DNA of 64,000 nt from Dietzia sp. ANT_WB102 (GCF_008369165.1 NZ_VOBA01000001.1:868001-932000); one strand, 5' to 3'; positions 44,664 through 54,194 are shown, counted from the first letter of the stretch. A program made the numbers and translations. Notes: a model not told the origin generated them from the letters alone.

Positions 44664-45490
44664 GCACCCAGGCCGTTCTGTTCGACGCGCCCGGCCCCAA
44701 GGCCCGGCTGCGCCACAAGATCCTCACGGCGGTCGGCGCGGTCCTAGCGGTCGGCGTCCTTTACGTGATCTACGTGAAGTTCGACGAGGCCAACCAACTG
44801 CAGTCGGCGATGTGGAAGCCGTTCGTCACCGACCCCGAGGTGTGGACGTCGTACATCATCCCCGGCCTGAAGGGGACGTTCACCGCGGCGGTGATCTCGA
44901 TCGTGTTGGCGGTGATCTTCGGGCTGCTCTTCGGTATGGGCAGGCTCTCGCCGCTCGCCCCGGTGCGGTGGTTCTGCAGTGTGATCGTCGAGTTCTTCCG
45001 CGCCGTTCCGGTGCTGCTGATGATGGTGTTCGGGTACTTCGGTTATTTCGCCACCTCGGACATCGTGCCCAACAAGTACGCGCCGCTGGCGGCCGTCGTC
45101 ACCGCGCTCACCCTCTACAACGGAGCCGTCCTCGCCGAGCTTGTCCGCTCGGGTGTCCAGGGGCTGCCCAAGGGGCAGTCCGAGGCGGGACTGGCGGTCG
45201 GGCTCACTCCCGGGCAAGTGCTGCGCTCGATCCAGCTCCCCCAAGCTCTCACGGCGATGCTCCCGGCCCTCGTCGGCCAACTCGTCGTCGTCCTCAAGGA
45301 CTCCGCACTGGGGTACGGCATCACCTACCTGGAACTGCTCAACTGGTCCAAGACCCTCGGCTCGGCGTACGCGAACACTGTCCCCGCGTACATCGTCGCG
45401 GGCCTCCTGTTCATCATCATCAACTACGCGCTCACCAAGCTCGCCGTGTACCTCGAGGGACGGATGAAAAAGCGGCGCGCCAAGGCCTGA
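44660..45490 (+). CDS. gluD: Glutamate ABC importer, permease GluD
   Basis: 276 aa; an extended N-terminus with one helix precedes the five-helix permease core. EAA loop: SEAGLAVGLTPGQVLRSIQL then PQALTAMLPALVG. Translationally coupled to gluC by a 4-nt overlap. Last gene of the operon, followed by a strong terminator. Confidence 0.93.
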   Translation: MSTQAVLFDAPGPKARLRHKILTAVGAVLAVGVLYVIYVKFDEANQLQSAMWKPFVTDPEVWTSYIIPGLKGTFTAAVISIVLAVIFGLLFGMGRLSPLAPVRWFCSVIVEFFRAVPVLLMMVFGYFGYFATSDIVPNKYAPLAAVVTALTLYNGAVLAELVRSGVQGLPKGQSEAGLAVGLTPGQVLRSIQLPQALTAMLPALVGQLVVVLKDSALGYGITYLELLNWSKTLGSAYANTVPAYIVAGLLFIIINYALTKLAVYLEGRMKKRRAKA

Positions 45491-45520
45491 CCTGCCCGGT
45501 CCCAGCGCGATCGCACACAC

Positions 45521-45555
45521 AGGGGCCCCGCCGGATCAGATCCGGCGGGGCCCCT
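45521..45555. terminator. Bidirectional terminator after gluD
   Basis: A perfect 17-bp palindrome (45521-45537 with 45539-45555) with one central base, GGGGCCCC at its foot and GGATC near the tip. It lies between convergent gluD and the SDR gene and can serve both. Confidence 0.8.
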
Positions 45556-45580
45556 CGTCGAGCACTGGCCTGGGGTCAGG

Positions 45581-46357
45581 TCACTTCGGTGGCATCCGGA
45601 TTCCACCGTCCACACGGATGGTCTCCGCGTTCATGTACGGGTTGGTGAGCAGCTCCATGACCATGGACGCCAGCTCATCGCCCGTACCCAGGCGCTTGGG
45701 GTGTAGGACGCTCTCGCCAAGCTTGGCCTTGAACGCTTCTGACTCCGGGCCCTCGCCGTAGATCGGAGTGTCGATGAGGCCCGGGGCCACGGTGTTGAGG
45801 CGCACGCCGGCGGCGGACAGGTCGCGCGCGACGGGCAGGGTGAGGCCCACGATGCCGCCCTTCGAGGCCGAGTACGCGGCCTGGCCGATCTGGCCGTCGA
45901 ACGCGGCGACGGACGCCATGTTGACGATGGCGCCCCTCTGGCCGTCCTCGTCCGCCTCCTGCGTGCTCATCTTGGTGGCGGCAAGCCGCAGCATGTCGAA
46001 CGAGCCGATGAGGTTGATGTCGATGACCTTGCGGAACGAGTCGATGTCGAAGGCCGACGAGAACTCGCCGTCGCGGCCGATCGTGCGCTGCGCCCAGCCG
46101 ATGCCCGCCGAGTTGACGAGGTAGCGTAGCGGGCCCAGCTCGAGGGCCGCGGCGACAGCCTTCTCGTTCTGCTCAGTCTTGGTCACGTCGACGGAGACGA
46201 ACACGCCCCCGACCTCGTTCGCCAGGGCCTCACCCTTCTCGGCATTGAGGTCGGCGACGACCACCTTGGCGCCCTTCGCGGCGAGCTGACGAACGACGGC
46301 GGCGCCGATGCCTGACGCACCGCCCGTGACAATGGCACTTGCTCCAGAAATTTCCAT
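45581..46357 (-). CDS. SDR oxidoreductase, 3-hydroxyacyl-CoA dehydrogenase type II-like
   Basis: 258 aa Rossmann enzyme. Cofactor motif TGGASGIG, NSAG, catalytic YSASK (Tyr-xxx-Lys) with the preceding Ser in ASVAAFDG. RLNTVAPGLIDTP and the end RVDGGIRMPPK resemble human HSD17B10-type enzymes acting on 3-hydroxyacyl-CoA or 2-methyl-3-hydroxybutyryl-CoA. Promoter: TACCGT (46369-46364) exactly 6 nt before the ATG, so leaderless. Confidence 0.85.
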   Translation of the reverse strand: MEISGASAIVTGGASGIGAAVVRQLAAKGAKVVVADLNAEKGEALANEVGGVFVSVDVTKTEQNEKAVAAALELGPLRYLVNSAGIGWAQRTIGRDGEFSSAFDIDSFRKVIDINLIGSFDMLRLAATKMSTQEADEDGQRGAIVNMASVAAFDGQIGQAAYSASKGGIVGLTLPVARDLSAAGVRLNTVAPGLIDTPIYGEGPESEAFKAKLGESVLHPKRLGTGDELASMVMELLTNPYMNAETIRVDGGIRMPPK

Positions 46358-46417
46358 GCCTGAACGGTAACAAGCACTGACGGCGGATACGGGGGGCTTC
46401 GCCGGGTCAGCGTGAAA

Positions 46418-46846
46418 TCAGCCGGCCGTCCCGGTCACGGTGACGTCCCAGCGGATCCCGAACCGGTCGCGGACCTGTCCGTAATGGTCGCCCCACGGCG
46501 CCATCTCGAAGGGCATCGCGGTGTCGCCGCCGGTCGAGGTGACCTTGCCGATGAACTCCTCCGCCTCCCCGGTGGTGTCAAAGGCCAGCAGGAACGAGTA
46601 GACGTCGCTGTGGAGGGGCGGCAAGCTGTCGCCCATGCCGTCGCCGCCGGTGAGAGTGATGCCGGGCGCTTCCATCGTCGCGTGCGCCACTGCACCGGGC
46701 GGCGGGGTGAACGGGAAACCCTCCATCGACGGGAACTGGTCGTACGTCATCACCTGTAGTTGCCCGCCGAACAGGTCCTGGTAGTACGTGAACGCGTCGG
46801 CGGCATTGCCAGGGAAGGAAATGTAGGGGCTGTGGCGCAGTGCCAT
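46418..46846 (-). CDS. PhnB-like VOC protein
   Basis: 142 aa. SPYISFPGNAADAFTYYQDL then FGGQLQVMTYDQ and later GDHYGQVRDRFGIRWDV are the hallmarks of the PhnB/3-demethylubiquinone-like VOC group of unknown function. Start at 46846 with AGAGGA 8 nt upstream. Confidence 0.85.
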   Translation of the reverse strand: MALRHSPYISFPGNAADAFTYYQDLFGGQLQVMTYDQFPSMEGFPFTPPPGAVAHATMEAPGITLTGGDGMGDSLPPLHSDVYSFLLAFDTTGEAEEFIGKVTSTGGDTAMPFEMAPWGDHYGQVRDRFGIRWDVTVTGTAG

Positions 46847-46958
46847 CACGGGTCCTCTCGCCGCAGGTGGTCCGGTCAGCGCCGACGACGCCGTCCTGCC
46901 CGCAACGCTAGTCGTGCGGGTGGCGTGAGTCACGTGAATTTTGGCGTGGGCGGTCGCG

Positions 46959-47537
46959 CTAGGTATGCCGACCGGACAGCGCGAGCAGCCGTACGCGGGC
47001 GTCCGCCCCGATCGGGACGGCCCGCGCCTCGCCGAGCACGTCGAACGACCGCATCAATTCCACCACGTTTCGGGAGTGCTCGAGAGCCCAGACGGCCAGA
47101 TCTTCCGCCTCGTCGGACTCCCACGACCGCGGGTCGAGATCGTGCGCGTGGACGAGCAGTTCGAAGATCCGCAGTGCGAGCAGGTCACGCACCGGGATTT
47201 CGGCCAGGCGGTGCGGAACCAGAGCGGAGGCGTCGCGGGCCCGGGCGAGTTCCTTACGCAGGCCGGCGGACGTTCGATGCAGCGAGGGGACAGGGTTGTC
47301 CCCGGCGTGGTCGGTGGTGCGGGTCCAGCCGATCTCGGACTCCGGCAGCCGCGAGAAGTAGGCGGCGTAGCGCAACCCGCCGCCGAGCACATGGTTGGCA
47401 CAGTCCCGGCGGGTCCAGCCCGGGCAAGCCTCGCAGTCGCCGTCGAGCCCGCCAGCGAGCGCGCGACCGAACAGGGTCGTGGCCCGGTCGAGAACTGCGA
47501 GGTCTTCCGGGCTGAGCGGGGTCGGGGTCACGAGCAC
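46959..47537 (-). CDS. DinB-like, mycothiol-dependent-type maleylpyruvate isomerase family protein (TIGR03086-like)
   Basis: 192 aa four-helix bundle. GWTRRDCANHVLGGGLRYAA carries the first metal His, and FELLVHAHDLDPRSW the HxH-like second part. Related proteins use mycothiol with a bound metal. The function of this one is unknown. The GTG at 47537 or 47531 may start it; GGTGAGG precedes both. Confidence 0.78.
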   Translation of the reverse strand: MLVTPTPLSPEDLAVLDRATTLFGRALAGGLDGDCEACPGWTRRDCANHVLGGGLRYAAYFSRLPESEIGWTRTTDHAGDNPVPSLHRTSAGLRKELARARDASALVPHRLAEIPVRDLLALRIFELLVHAHDLDPRSWESDEAEDLAVWALEHSRNVVELMRSFDVLGEARAVPIGADARVRLLALSGRHT

Positions 47538-47582
47538 CTCACCTGAAGGAATGTCTGGGCTTCACACTAGGTTGACTGTGAC

Positions 47583-47623
47583 GGCGTGAACAGTTCGAAC
47601 ACGCCATGCGCATGTCACGTGAC
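47583..47623. promoter_or_regulatory. Two palindromes upstream of htpG
   Basis: GGCGTG (47583-47588) and CACGCC (47600-47605) frame an 11-nt centre, and GTCACGTGAC (47614-47623) is a perfect palindrome. Both lie in the 128-nt gap before htpG. They are not CIRCE or the HAIR/HspR consensus, so the regulator is unknown. Confidence 0.35.
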
Positions 47624-47665
47624 CTGCACCAGACGTGACTTCTCTCGAAAGGACCGTTACCCGCC

Positions 47666-49681
47666 ATGAGCCCGCAGACCTCCAGCGCAGCCGAGACCCG
47701 GGAGTTCCAGGCCGAGACCCGGCAACTGCTGGACCTGATGATCCACTCGATCTATTCGAATCCGGACACCTTCCTGCGTGAGGTCATCTCCAACTCCTCT
47801 GACGCGCTGGACAAGCTCCGGCTGGCCGCGCTGCAGGATTCTTCGCTCGGCGTGGACACCTCGGATCTGCACATCGAACTGATCCCCGATGCCTCCGCCC
47901 GGACGTTGACGATCCGCGACAACGGCATCGGCATGTCCCGCGACGAGGTGGTGGACCTCATCGGCACCCTCGCCAAGTCGGGTACCGGCCAGATGCGGGA
48001 GGCACTGTCCGCGGCGCGGGCGGCGCAGGAGTCGGGTGAGGTCTCCGAGCAGGCCACCGCGGACCTCATCGGTCAGTTCGGGATCGGGTTCTACTCGACG
48101 TTCATGGTCGCCGACACGGTCACGCTGATCACCCGCAAGGCCGGCGAGAGCGTCGGGACCCGCTGGACGTCGAGCGGGGAGGACACCTACACGATCGAGG
48201 AGGCCCCGGACGCCCCGCAGGGGACGTCGGTGGTTCTGCACCTCAAGGCCGCCGGCGGCGACGCGGCGCTCCCGGACTACGCAGAGGAGCACACGCTGCG
48301 CCGGGTGGTGCGCACCTATTCGGACTTCATCGCCTGGCCGATCCGCATGGACGTCGAGCGCCCGGCGCCAGAGCCGGAGGGGGACGACGACGAGGCCGCA
48401 GACGACGCTGCGGGCACCGGGGGAGAGGGCACCGTCACGGAGACCGTGACCCTCAACTCCCAGAAGGCGCTGTGGACACGTCCGCGCTCGGAGGTCACCG
48501 ACGAGGAGTACGCGGAGTTCTACCGTCACGTCTCGCACGCGTGGGATGAGCCGTTGGAGACCATCACCCTCAAGGCCGAGGGCACGTTCGAATACCAGGC
48601 GCTGCTGTTCCTGCCCACGCAGGTGCCGTTCGACCTTTTCTCCCCGGACACCAAGCGCGGGGTGCAGTTGTACGTCCGTCGGGTGTTCATCATGGACGAT
48701 TGCGAGGAGCTGGTCCCGCCGTTCCTGCGCTTCGTCAAGGGCATCGTCGACGCCCAGGACCTGTCGCTCAACGTGTCGCGGGAGATCCTGCAGCAGGACC
48801 GCCAGATCCGGGCCATCCGCAAGCGCCTGGTCAAGCGCGTGCTGCAGACCATCGAGCAGATCAAGACGGACCGCCCGGAGGAGTTCCGCAGCTTCTGGGC
48901 CAACTTCGGCGCCGTCCTCAAGGAGGGACTGATCTCCGATGCGGACGCCCGCGATCAGCTGCTCGCGGTGAGCACATTCGCGTCCACCCGGGCCGCCGCG
49001 GAGGGTGCACCGGAGGACAGCGACGACGAGGTGGGCACCACCGTCGCCGAGTACATCTCCCGGATGGCCGACGGGCAGGAGGACATCTACTACCTCACCG
49101 GTACGTCCCGCGCGGCGGTGGAGAACTCCCCGCATCTCGAGGCGTTCCGTGCCCGTGGTGTGGAGGTCCTCATCCTCACCGACCCTGTCGACGAGGTGTG
49201 GGTGGACGCGGTCGGCGAGGTGGACGGCAAGCGCCTGCGCTCGGTGGCCAAGGGTGACGTGGACCTGTCCGGCATCGGCGCGGAGAGCGAGGAGACGAAG
49301 GACGAGCCCGACGCCGCCGAGTTCGCGGACCTGCTCACCTGGCTGGGCGAGGAGCTGTCCGAGGAGGTCAAGCAGGTGCGCCTGTCGCACCGGCTCACCG
49401 AATCGGCGGCCTGCATGGTGGGCGACGAGTTCGACATGACCCCGCAGCTCGAAGCCATGTACCGCGCCTCGGGCATGGAGATGCCGGTGAGCAAGCGGAT
49501 CCTCGAGCTCAACCCGACGCACCCACTGGTCACGCGTCTGCGTGAGCAGCACTCGGAGGATCCGTCGGCGCCCGGCCTTGCAGACACGGCCCGCCTGCTC
49601 GCGGGAGCGGCCGTCCTCGCCGAGGGGGGCACGCTGACTGATCCGGCCGCCTTCGCCAAGCTGCTGGTCGACCGCATCTGA
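47666..49681 (+). CDS. htpG: Molecular chaperone HtpG (Hsp90)
   Basis: 671 aa. GHKL ATPase head: REFQAETRQLLDLMIHSIYS then NSSDALDKLR, IRDNGIGMSRDEV, and IGQFGIGFYSTFMVAD. Middle domain: VRRVFIMDDCEELVPPFLRF and SLNVSREILQQDRQIRAIRK with the catalytic Arg. Typical bacterial length is about 620-650; the acidic linker EPEGDDDEAADDAAGT in this one makes it longer. Start at 47666 with AAAGGA upstream. Confidence 0.95.
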   Translation: MSPQTSSAAETREFQAETRQLLDLMIHSIYSNPDTFLREVISNSSDALDKLRLAALQDSSLGVDTSDLHIELIPDASARTLTIRDNGIGMSRDEVVDLIGTLAKSGTGQMREALSAARAAQESGEVSEQATADLIGQFGIGFYSTFMVADTVTLITRKAGESVGTRWTSSGEDTYTIEEAPDAPQGTSVVLHLKAAGGDAALPDYAEEHTLRRVVRTYSDFIAWPIRMDVERPAPEPEGDDDEAADDAAGTGGEGTVTETVTLNSQKALWTRPRSEVTDEEYAEFYRHVSHAWDEPLETITLKAEGTFEYQALLFLPTQVPFDLFSPDTKRGVQLYVRRVFIMDDCEELVPPFLRFVKGIVDAQDLSLNVSREILQQDRQIRAIRKRLVKRVLQTIEQIKTDRPEEFRSFWANFGAVLKEGLISDADARDQLLAVSTFASTRAAAEGAPEDSDDEVGTTVAEYISRMADGQEDIYYLTGTSRAAVENSPHLEAFRARGVEVLILTDPVDEVWVDAVGEVDGKRLRSVAKGDVDLSGIGAESEETKDEPDAAEFADLLTWLGEELSEEVKQVRLSHRLTESAACMVGDEFDMTPQLEAMYRASGMEMPVSKRILELNPTHPLVTRLREQHSEDPSAPGLADTARLLAGAAVLAEGGTLTDPAAFAKLLVDRI

Positions 49682-49713
49682 CGCTGGTCCCGCCGACCCG
49701 GGAAATGGCCGAG

Positions 49714-49758
49714 CCGCCGCCCCGCACGAGCCCCGACCGGGCCCCTGCGGGGCGGCGG
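49714..49758. terminator. Bidirectional terminator after htpG
   Basis: CCGCCGCCCCGC (49714-49725) pairs perfectly with GCGGGGCGGCGG (49747-49758) across 21 nt. It lies between htpG and the convergent PAP2-like gene. Confidence 0.65.
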
Positions 49759-49771
49759 TCCTGGTCCTGGC

Positions 49772-50365
49772 TCAGGTCTCGGTCGTGGCCACCCGACCGC
49801 TGCCCAGGTAGCCGCAGGCCAGTCCGAGCACCGCACCGAGCGCGGTCTCGGTCGGGGTGTGGTGGCTCATCTGCACGCGCGCCCACGCCACTGGCGGGAC
49901 CAGCGACAGCAGTCGCCAGTACCGGGGGGAGAGTTCGCGGGCCAGTACCGCGATCATCCCGGCCATCACGGCGGTGTGGAACGAGACTTTGATCCTCAGG
50001 GTGGCGGCGCCGGCGACCCCCAACGCGACCAGTGCGGACCGCGTCATCCGACGCAACTCGTCCGGGGCGCCGCGCTGCTGCTGGGCTGCCATGACTAGCG
50101 CCACCGATCCGGCGATTCCTACGATCACCAGTGGACGTTCCTCTCGCCGGGTGACGTGATGGTCGGACAGCGCCTTGCGCCGGACCCGCCGCGCGATCGC
50201 GGCCTGCGGAACCACGCCTAGGCCCGTCGCGGTCGCCAGCCCCCACCCGGTCGAGCCCACCCGACGCCCGAGATGAACCGACCCGACGGTGAGCACCACC
50301 CATGGCGCGCACAGTTCGGTGAGGAGTTTCTCCGGGGTCACGGGCCGTCTCGTCGCAGCTGCCAT
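49772..50365 (-). CDS. PAP2-like membrane protein with degenerate active site
   Basis: 197 aa, about five membrane helices. The C-terminal RVQMSHHTPTETALGAVLG fits the PAP2 SRxxxxxHxxxD motif (Arg, His, Glu for Asp), but the central PSGH is SFHTAV and no clear KxxxxxxRP is seen. It may therefore be inactive or use an altered chemistry. Start: ATG 50365 after GGGGGCG; a TTG pair about 18 nt upstream behind GGAGG is also possible. Separated by 112 nt from the macro-domain gene on the same strand. Confidence 0.68.
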   Translation of the reverse strand: MAAATRRPVTPEKLLTELCAPWVVLTVGSVHLGRRVGSTGWGLATATGLGVVPQAAIARRVRRKALSDHHVTRREERPLVIVGIAGSVALVMAAQQQRGAPDELRRMTRSALVALGVAGAATLRIKVSFHTAVMAGMIAVLARELSPRYWRLLSLVPPVAWARVQMSHHTPTETALGAVLGLACGYLGSGRVATTET

Positions 50366-50477
50366 CCACGCCCCCAACAATTCCGCTCCTCCGTCGTCGT
50401 CTCCGCCACTCGTATTTCGGAGAGCGGATACGCGGGGGAGACTAGCGAATCCTGCCGGGAACGTTGCCGAGCCCAGG

Positions 50478-51020
50478 TCAGGGGAGGAGCGACTCGGCCA
50501 GGCGCAGGGTGTCCGAGTCGAACAACACCAGCGTGGCCGTCTCGACGCCGGTGCCGGTATGGGCGATCGTGTCGAGTGCGGTGCGGATCGCGTCTTCGCG
50601 TGGCCAGCCGTAGGCCCCGGCGGAGATGAGCGGGAACGCCACCGTGCGGGCGCCGAGTTCATCGGCCACCGCCAGGCAGTTGCGGTAACAGTCGGCAAGC
50701 CGTTCGCTGCCGTCCGCGCCCGCGCCCGCGCCGGTGTCCCGCCCGTAGATCGGGCCGACCGTGTGGATGACCCAGCGGGCGGGCAGGTTCCCGGCGCCGG
50801 TCGCCACGGCCTGACCCGTCGGCAATCCGCCGCGCAGGCGTCCCGACCTCAGCTCCCGGCATTCGGCCAGGATCGTCGGCCCGCCCGCGCGATGGATCGC
50901 CCCGTCCACGCCACCGCCTCCGAGTAGCGAATTGTTCGCCGCGTTGACCACCGCGTCGACGTCCATCGTGGTGATGTCGCCGTGGCCCAGTTCGATCCGG
51001 GCGCGTCTCGTCGTCGTCAT
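50478..51020 (-). CDS. Macro-domain protein (O-acetyl-ADP-ribose deacetylase-like)
   Basis: 180 aa. ADP-ribose-binding motifs: VDAVVNAANNSLLGGGGVDG, PTGQAVATGAGNLPARWVIH, and LISAGAYGWPREDA. Expected to remove or bind ADP-ribose adducts, e.g. O-acetyl-ADP-ribose or protein-linked. The start overlaps the stop of the PAP2 gene by four nt (ATGA), so it is translationally coupled to a lipid-phosphatase gene. Good ribosome binding site GAAGGG. Confidence 0.93.
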   Translation of the reverse strand: MTTTRRARIELGHGDITTMDVDAVVNAANNSLLGGGGVDGAIHRAGGPTILAECRELRSGRLRGGLPTGQAVATGAGNLPARWVIHTVGPIYGRDTGAGAGADGSERLADCYRNCLAVADELGARTVAFPLISAGAYGWPREDAIRTALDTIAHTGTGVETATLVLFDSDTLRLAESLLP

Positions 51021-51805
51021 ATCATCACCCTTCCGTTCGGCTCCGCCGCCGGGTGCTCGAGGCGGTCCATCAACCACATGATGGTCGCGACCTCACCCAC
51101 CCACGCCAGACTCACGCACCAGCCCGCCAGGATGTCGCTGGGAAAATGGACACCCAGGTACATGCGGGTCACGCCGATCGCCGGCACGTACGCAGCCGAA
51201 CCGGCGATCACCCCGTAGCGCCACCGCGTCGGCCACGCCAGGACGCACGCGCAGCCGGCCAGCGCCGCGCTCGCCATGGCGTGCCCGCTGGGGAACGAGT
51301 AGCTCTTCTCCTCCACGATGTGGGCGAAGAACGTGGGCCGCCCCCGCCGATACAGCACCTTGAGCACGGAGTTGATGATCGTGGAGCCCACCAGGGTCAC
51401 CGTCAACAGCGCTGCGGGTCGACGGCTTCCCCGGACGGTCACCAGATATGCGGAGGCGGCCAGCGCGAACAGCGGCACGGCGGTCACCCCGCCCAGTTCG
51501 GTGACGGCTCGGACGACGCGCGTGGTCCGGGGCGAGTGGCGTCGTTGCAGCCACAGCATGACGGGACGGTCGAAGGGCAGGCCGGCGTCACCGCGGATGC
51601 GTTCGGCCAGCTCGACGAACCCGATCACGGGCGTCGCGAACCCGACGAACGCCACCCCGAAGATCGTCCAGGTTCCGCGGGGCAAGGGCATCTCGCGCCG
51701 GCCCACGATGCTGCCCATCACCCCGTCCGACGGGTAGAGCTGACGCAGCACGTCCCGCCCAGAACTCAGCGACCGGAAGCGACGGGGGGTTGTCGTGCGC
51801 GACAT
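51017..51805 (-). CDS. PAP2-family phosphatase
   Basis: 262 aa membrane protein. All three motifs are present: KVLYRRGRP, SFPSGHAMAS and TRMYLGVHFPSD. Probable dephosphorylation of lipid phosphates such as phosphatidate, phosphatidylglycerol phosphate or undecaprenyl-PP. First gene of the PAP2/macro-domain/PAP2-like operon. Start at 51805. Confidence 0.9.
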   Translation of the reverse strand: MSRTTTPRRFRSLSSGRDVLRQLYPSDGVMGSIVGRREMPLPRGTWTIFGVAFVGFATPVIGFVELAERIRGDAGLPFDRPVMLWLQRRHSPRTTRVVRAVTELGGVTAVPLFALAASAYLVTVRGSRRPAALLTVTLVGSTIINSVLKVLYRRGRPTFFAHIVEEKSYSFPSGHAMASAALAGCACVLAWPTRWRYGVIAGSAAYVPAIGVTRMYLGVHFPSDILAGWCVSLAWVGEVATIMWLMDRLEHPAAEPNGRVMI

Positions 51806-51911
51806 GCCCCCACACTAGGCAGTGCGGCGGCCTCCTCGTCCGCGGATCGCGACGAGGCCTCGCCCGACGCGGTTAGTGTAGGGCCGTGTCGACCCGAGAG
51901 GCGGAGGACGA

Positions 51912-53375
51912 ATGAGCCAGACCCGTGTGGAACAAGACCTGCTCGGCACCAAGGAGGTCCCGGCGGAGGCCTACTACGGGATCCACACGGTCCGGGCCGT
52001 GGAGAATTTCCCGATCGCCGCGACCACCATCAGTGACATCCCCGACTTCGTCCGCGGCATGGTCATGGTCAAGAAGGCCGCAGCGCTGGCGAACCTCGAG
52101 ATGGGCGTCCTCGATGAGACGGTGGCGAACGCGATCGTCGGCGCCTGCGACGAAATCCTGGTCGATGGCCGCTGCGTGGACCAATTCCCCTCCTGTGTGT
52201 TCCAGGGGGGCGCCGGGACCTCGGTCAACATGAACACCAACGAAGTGGTGGCCAACCTCGCGCTGGAGCGCCTCGGTCATCCCAAGGGCGCGTACGACAT
52301 CGTCAGCCCCAACGACGACGTCAACCGCTCGCAGTCCACGAACGACGCCTACCCCACCGGCTTCCGCATCGCGCTGTGGCACGCGCTCGAACGGCTCGAG
52401 CCGGCGATCGTCGCACTGCGGGAGGCCTGCTACGACAAATCTGAGGAATTCCGCGAGGTCCTCAAGATGGGCCGAACCCAGTTGCAGGACGCCGTCCCGA
52501 TGTCGATGGGGCAGGAGTTCGGAGGCTTCGCCGTGACGCTCGACGAGGAGCTCCACGTCCTCGGTGCGGCGGCACGGATGCTGCTGGACGTCAACCTCGG
52601 TGCGACCGCGATCGGCACCGGTGTCAACACTCCGCCCGACTACCGTCGGGCCGTCGTCAAGCACCTGCGGGCGGTCACCGGTCTTCCCGTCACCGGTGCG
52701 ATGAATCTCATCGAGGCCACCAGCGACACCGGCGACTACGTCAACGTCCACGCCGCCCTCAAGCGCACCGCGGTCAAGGTCTCCAAGATCTGTAACGACC
52801 TCCGCCTGCTGTCCTCGGGGCCGCGGGCCGGTCTCAACGAGCTCAATCTTCCGGAGCTGCAGGCCGGGTCGTCGATCATGCCCGCGAAGGTCAACCCGGT
52901 CATCCCCGAGGTCGTCAACCAGGTGTGTTTCAAGGTGATCGGTAACGACGTCACCGTGACGATGGCCGCCGAGGCCGGTCAGCTGCAGCTCAACGTCATG
53001 GAGCCGGTCATCGCGCAGGCGATGTTCGAGTCGATCTCCCTGATGACCAATGCCATCGAGACGCTGACCGAGAAGTGCGTGCAGGGGATCACCGCGAATG
53101 TCGAGATCGCCCGCCGGAACGTAATGAACTCCATCGGGATCGTCACCTACCTCAACCCGATAATCGGCCACCACAACGGGGACCTGGTCGGCCGCGAGTG
53201 CGCCCGCTCCGGCCGTGGGGTCCGCGAGGTGGTGTTGGAGATGGGGCTGCTGTCGGCGGAGGCGCTCGACGACATTCTGTCGCCCTCCAACCTGCTGCGA
53301 CCGAAGTACAAGGGGCAATCCAACAAGCAAGGTATGGCCCAGCCCGGACAGGACGTGATTGGTCCCACGAGTTGA
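51912..53375 (+). CDS. aspA: Aspartate ammonia-lyase
   Basis: 487 aa fumarase/aspartase superfamily enzyme that converts L-aspartate to fumarate plus ammonia. Signature [12 protein letters not shown] in the SS loop, [14 protein letters not shown] appears here as [18 protein letters not shown], and [11 protein letters not shown]. The N-terminal [20 protein letters not shown] is aspartase-like rather than fumarase-like. Start at 51912 with CGGAGGA upstream. Confidence 0.94.
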   Translation: MSQTRVEQDLLGTKEVPAEAYYGIHTVRAVENFPIAATTISDIPDFVRGMVMVKKAAALANLEMGVLDETVANAIVGACDEILVDGRCVDQFPSCVFQGGAGTSVNMNTNEVVANLALERLGHPKGAYDIVSPNDDVNRSQSTNDAYPTGFRIALWHALERLEPAIVALREACYDKSEEFREVLKMGRTQLQDAVPMSMGQEFGGFAVTLDEELHVLGAAARMLLDVNLGATAIGTGVNTPPDYRRAVVKHLRAVTGLPVTGAMNLIEATSDTGDYVNVHAALKRTAVKVSKICNDLRLLSSGPRAGLNELNLPELQAGSSIMPAKVNPVIPEVVNQVCFKVIGNDVTVTMAAEAGQLQLNVMEPVIAQAMFESISLMTNAIETLTEKCVQGITANVEIARRNVMNSIGIVTYLNPIIGHHNGDLVGRECARSGRGVREVVLEMGLLSAEALDDILSPSNLLRPKYKGQSNKQGMAQPGQDVIGPTS

Positions 53376-53386
53376 AGTCCGACCGC

Positions 53387-53399
53387 TACCGTCACACTA
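53387..53399 (+). promoter_or_regulatory. Leaderless TACCGT -10
   Basis: TACCGT (53387-53392) lies 6 nt before the ATG at 53399 and 12 nt after the aspA stop. It identifies a separate promoter for the acetoacetate-decarboxylase-like gene even though that gene directly follows aspA. Confidence 0.5.
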
Positions 53400-54175
53400 T
53401 GGCCTCTCCCACATCCCGCGTCGTCGCAGGGCGCGAGATCACCTTCCCGGTCCCGGTCGTGTCCGCCTCGGTCTCCGGCGCGGCGTTTCTCACCCGGACG
53501 GCTGTCGTCCGCCGGCTCATCGCGCGTGGATCCCAGTCCGCCGTCCTCGACTCCGCGGGCGCCGAACCGGTCTCGTTACCGGGCGGTCGCACCCCGGCGA
53601 TCGTGCTCCACGTGCGGTACCACGACGTCCCCGGCAACGTGCTCGGCACGTACCACGAGATGGGCTTGGCCTTCCAGCTCACAGTGCCCGGGGCGGGGAC
53701 GCTCGTGCACATCCACGAACTTCCGGTGGACCAGGATTTCACCCTCGCGGCAGGCAACGAACTGTGGGGATTTCCCAAGTGGAAGGGCGACATGGTCGGC
53801 ACGGCCGGCGGCGCGTTCGACGATGCCCGCCTCGGGGCTGCCGGGTCGGCGGGCGCGGGCGGGGTCGACGTCAGGCTGGATACCCGCGTCGGCGTTCCAA
53901 TCCCCGGCCGGCAATCGCTCGCGGTGAAATGCGTGCAGGTCCTCGACGGTCAGCCCGTGCTGGTCAGGGCTGACGCCGAAGCGACCGGCGGACGGATGCG
54001 GCCGGCTGGCGGGGCGCGCGTCTCGATCGCAGCGGGGGCCGACGACGGCAATTCCGATGTCGCGCGGTTCGCCGAGGCCGTCCGCGAGCTCGGGCTGGAC
54101 CGAGGTCGCGCCCTGGCGACGTTCTCCTACGAGAAGTTCGGCGCCGAATTCCAGGCGCCGACCCCGATCCGCTGA
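53399..54175 (+). CDS. Acetoacetate decarboxylase-like (ADC) family protein
   Basis: 258 aa. GTYHEMGLAFQLTV, ELPVDQDFTLAAGNELWGFP and KWKGDM are the signature region of the ADC family. The GFPKWKG pattern places a Lys in a position similar to the Schiff-base Lys of true acetoacetate decarboxylase, but the enzyme could be a different member (e.g. lactone or ester metabolism). Cytosolic, no signal peptide. Confidence 0.75.
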   Translation: MASPTSRVVAGREITFPVPVVSASVSGAAFLTRTAVVRRLIARGSQSAVLDSAGAEPVSLPGGRTPAIVLHVRYHDVPGNVLGTYHEMGLAFQLTVPGAGTLVHIHELPVDQDFTLAAGNELWGFPKWKGDMVGTAGGAFDDARLGAAGSAGAGGVDVRLDTRVGVPIPGRQSLAVKCVQVLDGQPVLVRADAEATGGRMRPAGGARVSIAAGADDGNSDVARFAEAVRELGLDRGRALATFSYEKFGAEFQAPTPIR

Positions 54176-54194
54176 GCGCCTGTCCGCTGATCGA

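Noticed and set aside
47657-49552. 631-codon minus-strand ORF opposite htpG
   Set aside because: Antisense shadow typical of high-GC codon usage; the plus frame is a clear Hsp90.
51873-53330. 485-codon minus-strand ORF opposite aspA
   Set aside because: Antisense shadow; aspA on the plus strand has the full fumarase/aspartase signature.
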